From Pseudomonas soli (GTDB taxonomy: Bacteria > Pseudomonadota > Gammaproteobacteria > Pseudomonadales > Pseudomonadaceae), in NCBI RefSeq assembly GCF_900110655.1, contig NZ_FOEQ01000014.1, positions 62,001 through 126,000 on the forward strand: DNA of 64,000 nucleotides. The letters are read 5' to 3'. How positions within the stretch are numbered: the stretch's first letter is position 1; each line of letters begins with the position of its first letter. Below the pieces are notes generated by a model. That model worked only from the letters and a program-made list of their open reading frames with translations. It made no database searches and was not told where the DNA came from. A program made the position numbers and the translations under genes. This document shows positions 6,949-16,450 of the stretch, in pieces.

Positions 6949-9132
6949 TCAGGCGGGCTGGCCTTCCTTGATCAGATGCCCGGCCAAGGTCCGCAACGGC
7001 CCCAACTGCCGGCAGATCAGCGCCAATTGCGTCTGCACCAGGCGCTGATGCTCGTCCAGTTCCTCGGGCATCTGTTCCAGCGCGTTGGCCAGCGCCTCCT
7101 CGGCGTCACTGTGGATCGCCACCGGCAAGCGTGCCGCCAGGCCATTGGCGATCTCGTCCAGGCTGCTGGCCAGGCTCCGCCCGGCACCATCGATCAACTG
7201 CTCGTGGACTTCGGCCGGCAGCGCTGTATCGCGGTGCGCGCCCAGCCCCGAGAGGTAACTCAGCAAGGTATGTGACAACACCAGGAAGCGGAAGCCGACG
7301 TCGGCCTCCTTACGGAAATGTCCTGGCTCCATGAGCATGTTGGCCAGGGTGGTCGACAGTGCCGCGTCGGCATTGTGCGCATTGCGCCGGGCCAGGCGGT
7401 AGGCCAGGTCGTCACGCTTGCCATGGGCGTATTGCTGCATGATCTGGCGCAGGTACTCGCTGGCGCAGGCGAGGGTGTTGGCCAGTACCTTGTTCAACCG
7501 TCGGCCTTGCCAGTCGGGCAGGAACAGGAACACCGCGAGGATGGCGATCAGGCTGCCGACCAGGGTATCGAACAGGCGTGGCAGGAACAGCCCGTAGCCA
7601 TCGCCGATCTGGTTGAAGCAGAACAGCACCATCAGGGTGATCGCCGCCGTGGCCAGGGTGTAGCGGGTGGTGCGGTTGACGAAGAACACCACCCCCGCGA
7701 CCACCGCGAACAGCGACTGGACGATCGGGTTGGGGAACAGGTCGAACAGCGCCCAGCCCACGGTCAGGCCGATGGCGGTGCCGATGATCCGCTGCACCAG
7801 TTTGCGCCGCGTCGCGCCATAGTTGGGCTGGCAGACGAACAACGTGGTGAGGATGATCCAGTAGCCCTGGGTCGGGTGGATCAGGTGGACCATGCCATAG
7901 CCCACCGACAATGCCAGCGACAGGCGCAGGGCGTGGCGGAACAGCAGCGAGGTGGGCGTCAGCTGGGTGCGCAGGCGTTTCCACACATCCTTGAAGTTGC
8001 GTGGTGAGCGGTCGAGCAGGCTGCTGTCGCTGGCATCGGCCAGGCTGTCCGGGTTGCTGGCGGCGCTGAGCAGGCGGTCCAGCGTGGCCAGGTTGGCCGC
8101 CAGGGCTCGTAGTGAACGCAGCAGGCCGCGCCAGGCTGGGTTGTTCTGGGTGCGCAGGTGCTCCAGCGAGGCATTGAGGTCTTCAAGGGCCTCTGGGTAG
8201 CCGCTGGCGAGTACGAAGGGTTGGCGCAGGCGGATCGAGCGGGCCAGTTCCTGGCAGGATGAGCCCTGTTTGCGCAGCAGGCGCTGGCAGCGGAACATCA
8301 CATCGCTGTGGAAAAACGCCTCGGTCAGCGCGTTGTAGGGGTAGTGCGAGGCGCTGACCCGCTCATGGATGTCCTGGGCCAGGAAGTACAGCTTGAGGTA
8401 GCGGCTGACCTTGGAGTTGGGCTGGCTGTTGCCGACCCGGTGCAGGATGATTTCCTTGGCAGCGTTGAGCGCGGCGACCACCTTGCCATTCTGTTTTGCC
8501 AGTTCCAGGCGCGTGGCCTCGACATCGAGGGTGCGGACCGGCTCGAACAGACTCGCCTTGAGCTTGAGGTAGCTGCCCAGCTCGTAGAACAGCCTGGCCA
8601 GGCTCTGTTGCACCGGCTGGTTGGAAAACAGCGCCTGCCACAACACCGACAGCAGTCCGTACCAGGCCGCACCCGTGACCAGCAGCAACGGCTCGTGCCA
8701 GAAATCGCTGACCTCTCCGCCGCGCTGGTCGACACCGATCATGGTGTAGACCGAGAGGATCAAGGTGGCCGAGGCGATCGCCCCATAGCGTTCGCCCAAG
8801 GCTCCGAGCATGGTCAGGGAGAACGCCGCCAGGGCCAGCGCGACCGCGAAGATCCAGGGGTAGGGGAACAACAGCTCGACCGACAGCGCGGCGACGGCGA
8901 AACAGCCCAGGGTCACCAGCAGGGCACTGAGGCGTCCCTGCCAGCCATCGTCGGTCTCGGCCAGGGCGCTGGCGATGATGCCCAGGAACAGCGGGATGAG
9001 CAGGCTCATCTCGTTCTGGTACCAGCACCAGGCCATGCTGCCGGTGAGGGCGATGGTCACACGGATGGCATAGCTGAACTTGTCTTGGCCCCACAGGCGA
9101 CGCAATGAATGGCGGAACGAGCTCGATGACAT
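6949..9132 (-). CDS. yccS: YccS/YhfK-family (FUSC) inner-membrane protein
   Basis: A 727-residue integral membrane protein with two blocks of transmembrane helices. The first block (about residues 25-160) includes the family opening LWGQDKFSYAIRVTIALTGSMAWCWYQNEM. A soluble helical domain (about 165-390) follows, and a second block (about 395-520, starting SLLFRHALRLSLALSVGYGM) has the FUSC motif GYWIILTTLFVCQPNYGATRRK. A cytoplasmic C-terminal domain ends the protein. Length and layout match E. coli YccS, whose function is not established; FUSC proteins include the AaeB efflux and fusaric-acid resistance families. The gene is monocistronic. An efflux or envelope role is an inference from the family. 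Confidence 0.88.
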   Translation of the reverse strand: MSSSSFRHSLRRLWGQDKFSYAIRVTIALTGSMAWCWYQNEMSLLIPLFLGIIASALAETDDGWQGRLSALLVTLGCFAVAALSVELLFPYPWIFAVALALAAFSLTMLGALGERYGAIASATLILSVYTMIGVDQRGGEVSDFWHEPLLLVTGAAWYGLLSVLWQALFSNQPVQQSLARLFYELGSYLKLKASLFEPVRTLDVEATRLELAKQNGKVVAALNAAKEIILHRVGNSQPNSKVSRYLKLYFLAQDIHERVSASHYPYNALTEAFFHSDVMFRCQRLLRKQGSSCQELARSIRLRQPFVLASGYPEALEDLNASLEHLRTQNNPAWRGLLRSLRALAANLATLDRLLSAASNPDSLADASDSSLLDRSPRNFKDVWKRLRTQLTPTSLLFRHALRLSLALSVGYGMVHLIHPTQGYWIILTTLFVCQPNYGATRRKLVQRIIGTAIGLTVGWALFDLFPNPIVQSLFAVVAGVVFFVNRTTRYTLATAAITLMVLFCFNQIGDGYGLFLPRLFDTLVGSLIAILAVFLFLPDWQGRRLNKVLANTLACASEYLRQIMQQYAHGKRDDLAYRLARRNAHNADAALSTTLANMLMEPGHFRKEADVGFRFLVLSHTLLSYLSGLGAHRDTALPAEVHEQLIDGAGRSLASSLDEIANGLAARLPVAIHSDAEEALANALEQMPEELDEHQRLVQTQLALICRQLGPLRTLAGHLIKEGQPA

Positions 9133-9175
9133 GATGGCCTGCTGGGCAGTATTCGAAAAAGAATCTCTGGGGCTT

Positions 9176-9241
9176 CATCGCAGGCAAGCCCGCTCCCACG
9201 AGCCGAGTCGGTCTTCGTGGGAGCGGGCTTGCCCCGCGATG
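9176..9241. repeat. REP pair (inverted)
   Basis: Two REP units face each other. The left arm reads CATCGC plus GGCAAGCCCGCTCCCACGA (9176-9201) and the right arm is its complement (9215-9241) apart from one inserted base, with a 13-base spacer. The core motif GTGGGAGCGGGCTTGCC recurs elsewhere in the window. It occupies most of the gap between yccS and the flavoprotein gene. Confidence 0.85.
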
Positions 9242-9305
9242 GTTTTTCACCCTTCGCAGCGATGGACCAGCAAGAAGCGTTCCGTGCTGCTGAATGGATT
9301 CTACT

Positions 9306-10487
9306 CTACACGAACTGCGCCGCAGCGTTGGCCGAAGCCCAAGCCCACTGGAAGTTGAAACCGCCCAGGTGCCCGCTCACGTCCAGCACTTCGCCGATGA
9401 AGTACAGCCCAGGGCTCTTCAGCGATTCCATGGTTTTCGAAGACACTTCGCGGGTATCCACCCCGCCCAGGGTCACTTCTGCAGTGCGATAGCCTTCGGT
9501 CCCCGCCGGAACCACCTGCCAGGCCGCCAATTTTTCGGCGACCTGCGCCAGTTCCGCAGGGGTGTACTGCTTCAGCGGCTTGGATTCGAACCACTGCTCG
9601 GCCAGCAAGTTGGCCAGCTTGCGGGTGAATACCTCGGCCAGCACGGTCTTCAGCTCGCTGTTGGGACGCTCGGCTTGTTGGCCTTGCAGCCATTCCAGGG
9701 CGTCGCGATCAGGCAGCAGGTTGATCTCCAGCGTGTCGCCGGCCTCCCAGAAGGACGAGATCTGCAGGATCGCCGGCCCGCTCAGGCCACGGTGAGTGAA
9801 CAGCAGGTTCTCGCGAAAGCTGGTGCCATTGCAGCTGGCGATGCAGTCCAGCGAGGTGCCGGACAGCTCGGTGCACAGTGCCTTGAGCTGGGGCTCGGTA
9901 ATGGTGAACGGCACCAGGCCGGCGCGGGTGGGCAGCAGTTCGTGGCCGAACTGGCGGGCGACCTGGTAGCCGAAGCCACTGGCGCCGAGCGTCGGGATCG
10001 ACAGGCCGCCGGTGGCGATCACCAGTGACTGGCAGGCGAATGGGCCGGCGCTGGTCTGCAGGGTGTAGCCGGCCTCGGTCTTTTCGATCTTGTCGATGCT
10101 GGTGTTCATCCGCAGCTCGGCGCCGGCCTGGTCGCACTCGGCCAGGAGCATGTCGAGGATGTCGCTGGACTTGTTGTCGCAGAACAGCTGGCCGAGTTTC
10201 TTCTCGTGGTACGGCACACCGTGCTTGCACACCAGCTCGATGAAGTCCCACTGGGTATAGCGGGCCAGCGCCGACTTGCAGAAGTGCGGGTTGTGCGAAA
10301 GGAAGTTGGCGGGTTCGGTGTACATGTTGGTGAAGTTGCAGCGCCCGCCGCCGGACATGAGGATCTTCTTGCCCGGTTTGTTGGCGTGGTCGAGCACCAG
10401 CACCCGGCGCCCGCGCTGGGCGCTGAGCAGGGCGCACATCAGGCCGGCGGCGCCGGCGCCGAGGATGATCACGTCGGTGGAGTGCAC
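9306..10487 (-). CDS. HI0933/YhiN-family FAD-dependent oxidoreductase
   Basis: A 393-residue flavoprotein of the HI0933-like (YhiN/BaiN) family. The N terminus carries the dinucleotide-binding motif GAGAAGLMCALLSAQRG (about residues 11-27), then the family hallmark KPGKKILMSGGGRCNFTN (about 37-54). The C terminus ends with GEVLDVSGHLGGFNFQWAWASG-like spacing (about 365-387), the FAD-binding C-terminal motif. E. coli YhiN has been linked to reductive chemistry and a gut homologue (BaiN) to bile-acid reduction, but the physiological substrate in pseudomonads is unknown. It lies 54 bp downstream of dbpA on the same strand and could be its distal partner. Confidence 0.9.
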   Translation of the reverse strand: MHSTDVIILGAGAAGLMCALLSAQRGRRVLVLDHANKPGKKILMSGGGRCNFTNMYTEPANFLSHNPHFCKSALARYTQWDFIELVCKHGVPYHEKKLGQLFCDNKSSDILDMLLAECDQAGAELRMNTSIDKIEKTEAGYTLQTSAGPFACQSLVIATGGLSIPTLGASGFGYQVARQFGHELLPTRAGLVPFTITEPQLKALCTELSGTSLDCIASCNGTSFRENLLFTHRGLSGPAILQISSFWEAGDTLEINLLPDRDALEWLQGQQAERPNSELKTVLAEVFTRKLANLLAEQWFESKPLKQYTPAELAQVAEKLAAWQVVPAGTEGYRTAEVTLGGVDTREVSSKTMESLKSPGLYFIGEVLDVSGHLGGFNFQWAWASANAAAQFV

Positions 10488-10541
10488 GGTTTTACCTCTT
10501 CAATGGCCGGCGATGGGCTGCACAGCAGCCCCAAAAAGACT

Positions 10542-11927
<1,386 letters not shown>

Positions 11928-11990
11928 GAGGCGGGCCTGCGGCTGGAGCGAAAAATGTCGCACAGTCTACCAGCCTCACAGCCATTCGCC

Positions 11991-13418
11991 CTACGACTCG
12001 ACGTGTTCTTCCGGACGACGAGCGCGCCTTCCGTCTGTCGGCGCCAATTGCAGGAAAATCGCCGCCGCCAGCATGGCCATCACGCCGATGGTGACGAAGG
12101 TCAGCTGGAACGCCCCCAGGGTGCTTTCCACGCCTTCGGCGCTGCCAGCCGCGGTGAAACCACCGAGCAGCGCGCCGGCGCAGGCTACGCCCAGGCTCAG
12201 CGACAGTTGCGCGACCACCGACAGCAGGCTGTTGCCGCTGCTGGCGCTGGCGTCGTCGAGGTCGATCAGGGTCACGGTGTTCATCGCCGTGAACTGCATC
12301 GAGTTCACCGCGCCCAGCATCGCCAGCTGCGCCAGCAGCAGCGCATACGGCGTCTGTTCATCGACCAGCCCCAGGCTGGCCAGCAGCAGGCCCAGCAGCA
12401 GGGTGTTGCCGGTGAGCACGATGCGATAGCCGAGGCGCTCGATCAGCGGCCGGGCGACCGACTTGGCGAGCATCGCCGCCGCCGCCAGCGGAATCATGCT
12501 CATCCCGGCCTGGGCAGGTGAATAACCCAGCGCCACTTGCAGCAGCAACGGCACCAGGAAGGGCAGGGCGCCGCTGCCAAGGCGGGCGAACAGGTTGCCG
12601 AGGATACCGATGGCGAAAGTGCGCACGCGGAACAGTGACGGCGAGAACAGTGGCTCCGGATCGCGCCCGGCGCGCAGCCAGTAGGCGGCCAGGCAGGCCA
12701 TGCCGGCGAACAGCAACAGCATCACCCGCAGGTGCGGCAGGTGCAGTTCGCCCAGCCCTTCCATGGCAATGGTGATCAGCACCATCGCCGCGCCGAACAG
12801 CAGGAAGCCCGGCCCGTCGAAGGTGGTGCGCTCGGCGCCGCGCAGGTCGGGGATGAACCTCCACACCGCATAGCAACCCACGGCGCCCACCGGCAGGTTG
12901 AGCAGGAAGATCCAGTGCCAGCTAAGAATTTCCACCAGCCAACCGCCCACGGTCGGACCAAGCAGTGGCCCGAGCAGGCCGGGGATGGTGATGAAGCTCA
13001 TGATCCGCACCAGTTCGCTGCGCGGGTAGGCGCGCAACACCACCAGCCTTCCGACTGGCAGCATCAGGGCGCCACCCAGGCCTTGCACCACCCGGGCGAA
13101 GATCAGGAAACCGAGGCTGTTGGCCATGGCACACAACAGCGAGCCGAAGCTGAACAGCAAGATGGCGCTGAAGAAGATGCGCTTGGTGCCGAAGCGGTCG
13201 GCAATCCAGCCCGAGGCCGGGATCAGCAGGGCCACGGTGAGCATGTAGGCGATGATCACCCCCTGCATGCGCAGCGGGTCTTCGGCCAGCGAGCGGGCCA
13301 TGGCCGGCAGCGCGGTATTGAGGATGGTGCCGTCCAGCGATTGCATGAAGAAGGCGATGGCCACCACCCAGGGGATCCAGCGGGCGGTGACGGGGTCCAA
13401 TGGTGCGCGGTCGGGCAT
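11991..13418 (-). CDS. mdtD: MdtD-like MFS drug/H+ antiporter (DHA2, 14-TMS type)
   Basis: A 475-residue major facilitator transporter. It opens with VVAIAFFMQSLDGTILNTALPAMA (about residues 16-39), the DHA2 motif for a first helix with a conserved Asp. Motif A follows (GWIADRFGTKRIF) and motif C (LLGPLLGPTVGGWLVE). The similarity to E. coli MdtD is evident through the middle (ARVVQGLGGALMLPVGRL, SWHWIFLLNLPVGAVG) and the late TM region (SSGNSLLSVVAQLSLSLGVACAGALLG). The ATG at 13418 matches the MdtD N terminus; upstream in-frame residues are not conserved-looking. In E. coli mdtD lies in a multidrug RND operon; here it stands alone, so its substrates are unknown. The C terminus is rich in arginine. 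Confidence 0.88.
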   Translation of the reverse strand: MPDRAPLDPVTARWIPWVVAIAFFMQSLDGTILNTALPAMARSLAEDPLRMQGVIIAYMLTVALLIPASGWIADRFGTKRIFFSAILLFSFGSLLCAMANSLGFLIFARVVQGLGGALMLPVGRLVVLRAYPRSELVRIMSFITIPGLLGPLLGPTVGGWLVEILSWHWIFLLNLPVGAVGCYAVWRFIPDLRGAERTTFDGPGFLLFGAAMVLITIAMEGLGELHLPHLRVMLLLFAGMACLAAYWLRAGRDPEPLFSPSLFRVRTFAIGILGNLFARLGSGALPFLVPLLLQVALGYSPAQAGMSMIPLAAAAMLAKSVARPLIERLGYRIVLTGNTLLLGLLLASLGLVDEQTPYALLLAQLAMLGAVNSMQFTAMNTVTLIDLDDASASSGNSLLSVVAQLSLSLGVACAGALLGGFTAAGSAEGVESTLGAFQLTFVTIGVMAMLAAAIFLQLAPTDGRRARRPEEHVES

Positions 13419-13461
13419 GAGAAACCTCAGGCGAGTGTAGGGCCCATTGTAGGAGCAGGCT

Positions 13462-13481
13462 CGTGGGAGCCCGCTCCCACG
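13462..13481. repeat. Single REP-like hairpin
   Basis: CGTGGGAGC (13462-13470) and GCTCCCACG (13473-13481) form a tight inverted repeat around CC. It is a truncated REP unit in the short gap between the PmbA-like gene and the MFS gene, immediately past the PmbA-like stop codon. Confidence 0.6.
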
Positions 13482-13485
13482 CATG

Positions 13486-14817
13486 TTACAAGGTGAGGGT
13501 CAGCCCTTTGACCAGCGCCCCCGGCAGATGACTCGACCCGGTGCTGCGCTGTCCATAGGTGCTGGTCGACAGGATCATCTCGCGCTCCTGGCTCAGGTCC
13601 TCCAGCTGGTTGCCCAGCAGGTTGTACAGGCTGTCGTCGAAGCGCATGGTGCTCACCGGGCCCTGGATCTGCCCGTTCTCCACCCAGAAGGTGGCGAAGC
13701 GGGTCAGCCCGGTCATGCGCGCCGCTGGCAGGTCCGAGTAGTTCAAGTACCAGAGGTTGCTGATGTAAAGGCCGGTGCCCAGACGTTCGAGAATCTGCTC
13801 GCAGGGCAGGTTGCCCGGCGCCAGGCTCAGCGCGCAGGGCGACTCGTAGCTGTCGGCGCCGTTGGCCTGCTGGCCGAATTCGACGGCGCTGCGCGCACTC
13901 ACCAGCCGCTCCAGCGCCCGCCCTTCACCGATCAGCAGCAGGTCGCGGCGCGGCGAACCCTCGTCGGAGAAGGCCGGACTCAGCGAGCCGCTGACCTGTT
14001 CGCGGAAACTCACCAGCGGGCTCAATTGCGCGTCGCCGTTGTACAGGCGCTGCAACGGGCTGTTGCCAGTGGCCAGCGCCTGCGCGGAAAAACCACCCCA
14101 GCACAGCATGCCGGCGATTTCGTCCATCGCCGCCGGTGCCAGGTAGGCGCGGTAGCTGCCGGGCTTGAGGGTGACGGCCGGGCGCCCCAGGTGCGCCAGC
14201 TGTTCGCGAGCCTGACGCAGGCGTGCGGCAAAGGTTTCGCCACTCCAGGCCTGCCCTGCGTAGTTGGCTTTGACGGCCTGGCCGTTGGCGTGGAACAGGC
14301 TCCAGTCAAAGTTGAAACTGTTGGCCTGGTGCCAGCCAAAGGCGCCGAACGAGCTCGCGAAGCCACGGCAGATGGGGCCGGCGGCATAGATGCCGACCAG
14401 ATCCAGGTCGCCGGCTTCGCGCTCGACCAAGGCCAGCACTTCGTCCAGCTCGGGCAGTGGCTGCTCCAGCAGGCTATGACTGTGCCAGGCGCTGTAGTCG
14501 AGGTTCAGGTAGGGATCCACCGCCAGCAGCGGCAGGGTCTGGCGCAGTTGCGCGAGGGCGTCGTGCAGGCGCTGGCGGTCGAGTTCGGCATCGTCGCCCA
14601 GAGTGATCTGCTGCTCTGCCTGGCGTCCTTCGCGGACCAGCCGCAACTGCACGCTGGCCTGGCTGACCAGCCCGGCCTGGCGCACCTTGGCATGGTTGAA
14701 GCGCACGAACTGCGAGTGCTCGGCGCTGTAGCCCAGGGTGAACTGCTCGCCGGGCTGCACGGCGGCGTTCAGGCTATCGAGCAAGCTTTCGAAACGTTGC
14801 TGGTAGGCGGTGCTCAT
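13486..14817 (-). CDS. PmbA/TldE-like subunit of a TldD/TldE-type metalloprotease
   Basis: A 443-residue protein of the TldD/PmbA family without a zinc-binding HExxxH motif, as expected for the TldE/PmbA partner. Family features include RFNHAKVRQAG near the N terminus, RAYLAPAAMDEIAGMLCWGGFSAQ in the middle (about 215-240), and the C-terminal stretch GLYISNLWYLNYSDLPAARMTGLTR (about 350-375). Its ATG overlaps the last base of the upstream TldD-like gene (TGATG arrangement), so the two are translationally coupled and probably form a heterodimer, as E. coli TldD/TldE do. In enterobacteria the dimer trims microcin B17 leader peptide and processes CcdA; the substrate of this pair is unknown. Pseudomonads usually also carry a second, canonical tldD/pmbA elsewhere. 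Confidence 0.85.
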   Translation of the reverse strand: MSTAYQQRFESLLDSLNAAVQPGEQFTLGYSAEHSQFVRFNHAKVRQAGLVSQASVQLRLVREGRQAEQQITLGDDAELDRQRLHDALAQLRQTLPLLAVDPYLNLDYSAWHSHSLLEQPLPELDEVLALVEREAGDLDLVGIYAAGPICRGFASSFGAFGWHQANSFNFDWSLFHANGQAVKANYAGQAWSGETFAARLRQAREQLAHLGRPAVTLKPGSYRAYLAPAAMDEIAGMLCWGGFSAQALATGNSPLQRLYNGDAQLSPLVSFREQVSGSLSPAFSDEGSPRRDLLLIGEGRALERLVSARSAVEFGQQANGADSYESPCALSLAPGNLPCEQILERLGTGLYISNLWYLNYSDLPAARMTGLTRFATFWVENGQIQGPVSTMRFDDSLYNLLGNQLEDLSQEREMILSTSTYGQRSTGSSHLPGALVKGLTLTL

Positions 14818-16259
14818 CAGGCGTCCCCTCCGAATACGTCGATCTGGCGGAACACGCAGGCCGGCGAGGCATGGCCGACTCGCACCACCTGGTTGGGCTC
14901 GCCTTTGCCGCAGTTGGGCGTGCCGAGTACCTGGAAGGTGCTGCGGTCACCGACCGCCGAGAGGTTGCGCCAGAAGTCGGCGGAGATGCCGCGATAGTTC
15001 GGGTTCTTCACCACGCCCTTGAGTTCGCCGTTCTCGATCAGTTGGCCCCACTCACAACCGAACTGGAACTTGTTGCGCGCATCATCGATGGACCAAGAGC
15101 GATTGGTGCGCATCAGGATGCCGTGCTCGATGCCGGCGATCAGTTGCGCAAGCGTCTGCTCGCCCGGCTCGATGTTGAGGTTGGCCATGCGGTCGATCGG
15201 CGCGCGGTTCCAGCCGCAGGCGCGGCTGTTGGCCACGCCGTCCAGGCCCGAGCGCAGTTGCGACAGGGCGCCACCCAGGGGGCGCACCAGCAAGCCATCG
15301 CGGATCAGGAACTGCTTGCTGGCCGGGGTGCCGTCGTCATCAAAGCTGTAGCTGGCCAGCTCCTCATGGATTGTCGGGTCGAAGGTCACGTTGAGCAGCT
15401 TCGAGCCGTACTGCAGATGGCCGAAATCGCTGGCTTTGACGAAGCTGGTGCCAGCGTAGTTGCGCTCATCGCCGAGAATGCGGTCCAGCTCCAGCGGGTG
15501 GCCGATGGATTCGTGGATCTGCAGCATCATCTGGTCGGGCATCAGCAACAGATCGCGCTGACCAGCCGGGGTGTTCGGCGCCAGCAGCAATTGCAGCGCC
15601 TCGTCGGCCACCCGGCGGGCCGCGCCGACCAGGCCGCAGCGCTCGACCACTTCGAAGCCGCCTTGCTGCCCGAAGTTCTCCCGGCCCAGGCTGCGGCTCT
15701 GGCTGTCCTGGCCGTCGCTGGCGGTGACGCCCAGGCCTGGGTAGATGAAGCGCTGGGCGTGACGCAGCTCGGCGCCGGCGGAGTTCAGGTAGGTCTGCTC
15801 GACCACGCTGAAGCCCAGGCTTGCCTGCCAGTCCACAAAGCGCTCGTCCCTGGGTACGCTGGCGGACTCGGCGGCGAGCAGGTCCAGGCAGTCGGCGAGT
15901 TTGGGCAGGGACTGTTCGAAGTTGGGCGATACATGATCGTGACGCCCGCTCGGGGCGGCCTGGCCACTCAGGTCGAGCAGGCTGCTGGCCTTGATCCTCC
16001 GGGCGAGTGCCTCGGCCTGTTCCAGCGCGCGTTGCAGGCCTGCCTGGGACAGGTCGGCGGTGGCCGCGTAGGCCTCGACGCCGTTGACCCGCACGGTGAG
16101 CATGGCGCCTTCGTCCTGGCTGAAGAAGGGCGGCTCGGCGACGTTGCGCCGAACCGACAGTGACTGGTGCGATTGCTTCACATGGCGAAGCGAGAACAGT
16201 TCGGCCGTGCTGCGCAGCGCGGCGAAGCGCTGGCGCAGCAGGGTGCTGGAGTCGAACAT
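14817..16259 (-). CDS. TldD-like zinc metalloprotease subunit
   Basis: A 480-residue TldD-family protein. The catalytic zinc motif HExxxH is present as IHESIGHPLELDR around residue 248-260. The N-terminal half shows the family pattern VRRNVAEPPFFSQDEGAMLTVRVNGVEAYAATADLSQAGL; the C-terminal half contains NRSWSIDDARNKFQFGCEWG and NPNYRGISADFWRNL. The active site motif and the coupled PmbA-like gene downstream mark it as the catalytic subunit. It is distinct from canonical TldD (HEAVGH), so it is a paralogue likely to act on different peptides, possibly a RiPP-like precursor, though no candidate precursor gene is adjacent. A GGAG ribosome-binding site precedes the ATG at 16259. A MITE-like element begins 30 bp upstream and may influence its promoter. 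Confidence 0.86.
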   Translation of the reverse strand: MFDSSTLLRQRFAALRSTAELFSLRHVKQSHQSLSVRRNVAEPPFFSQDEGAMLTVRVNGVEAYAATADLSQAGLQRALEQAEALARRIKASSLLDLSGQAAPSGRHDHVSPNFEQSLPKLADCLDLLAAESASVPRDERFVDWQASLGFSVVEQTYLNSAGAELRHAQRFIYPGLGVTASDGQDSQSRSLGRENFGQQGGFEVVERCGLVGAARRVADEALQLLLAPNTPAGQRDLLLMPDQMMLQIHESIGHPLELDRILGDERNYAGTSFVKASDFGHLQYGSKLLNVTFDPTIHEELASYSFDDDGTPASKQFLIRDGLLVRPLGGALSQLRSGLDGVANSRACGWNRAPIDRMANLNIEPGEQTLAQLIAGIEHGILMRTNRSWSIDDARNKFQFGCEWGQLIENGELKGVVKNPNYRGISADFWRNLSAVGDRSTFQVLGTPNCGKGEPNQVVRVGHASPACVFRQIDVFGGDA

Positions 16260-16288
16260 GGAAATCTCCGTGTGTGCGGTGGCTCCCC

Positions 16289-16450
16289 CTAGGCTTTATA
16301 CGAAAAGTGCCTGCGCGTCGATCATGCTGCGTTGAAAACAGGCTCGGAATGCTCATTTGCAACCTGCAAAGTCGAGCGCGACTCCGACCGTTCCTCGCCT
16401 GTTTTCGCCTTGCCTGATCGCCGCTCGGCGACTTTTCGTACAAAGCCTAG
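16289..16450. mobile_element. MITE-like element with CTAG target duplication
   Basis: A non-coding 154-bp element (16293-16446) is flanked on both sides by CTAG (16289-16292 and 16447-16450). Its ends are inverted repeats: GCTTTATACGAAAAGT on the left and, read on the minus strand, GCTTTGTACGAAAAGT on the right (15 of 16 match). Further inside, GAAAACAGGC and GATCA/GATCAG segments also pair between the arms. A 4-bp CTAG duplication is typical of IS5-group insertions, so it may be a miniature derivative moved by such a transposase; no transposase gene is in the window. The right-hand CTAG contains the TAG stop codon of the acyl-CoA dehydrogenase. The TATAAA in the left terminus, read on the minus strand, could act as a -10 for the TldD-like gene. 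Confidence 0.78.
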
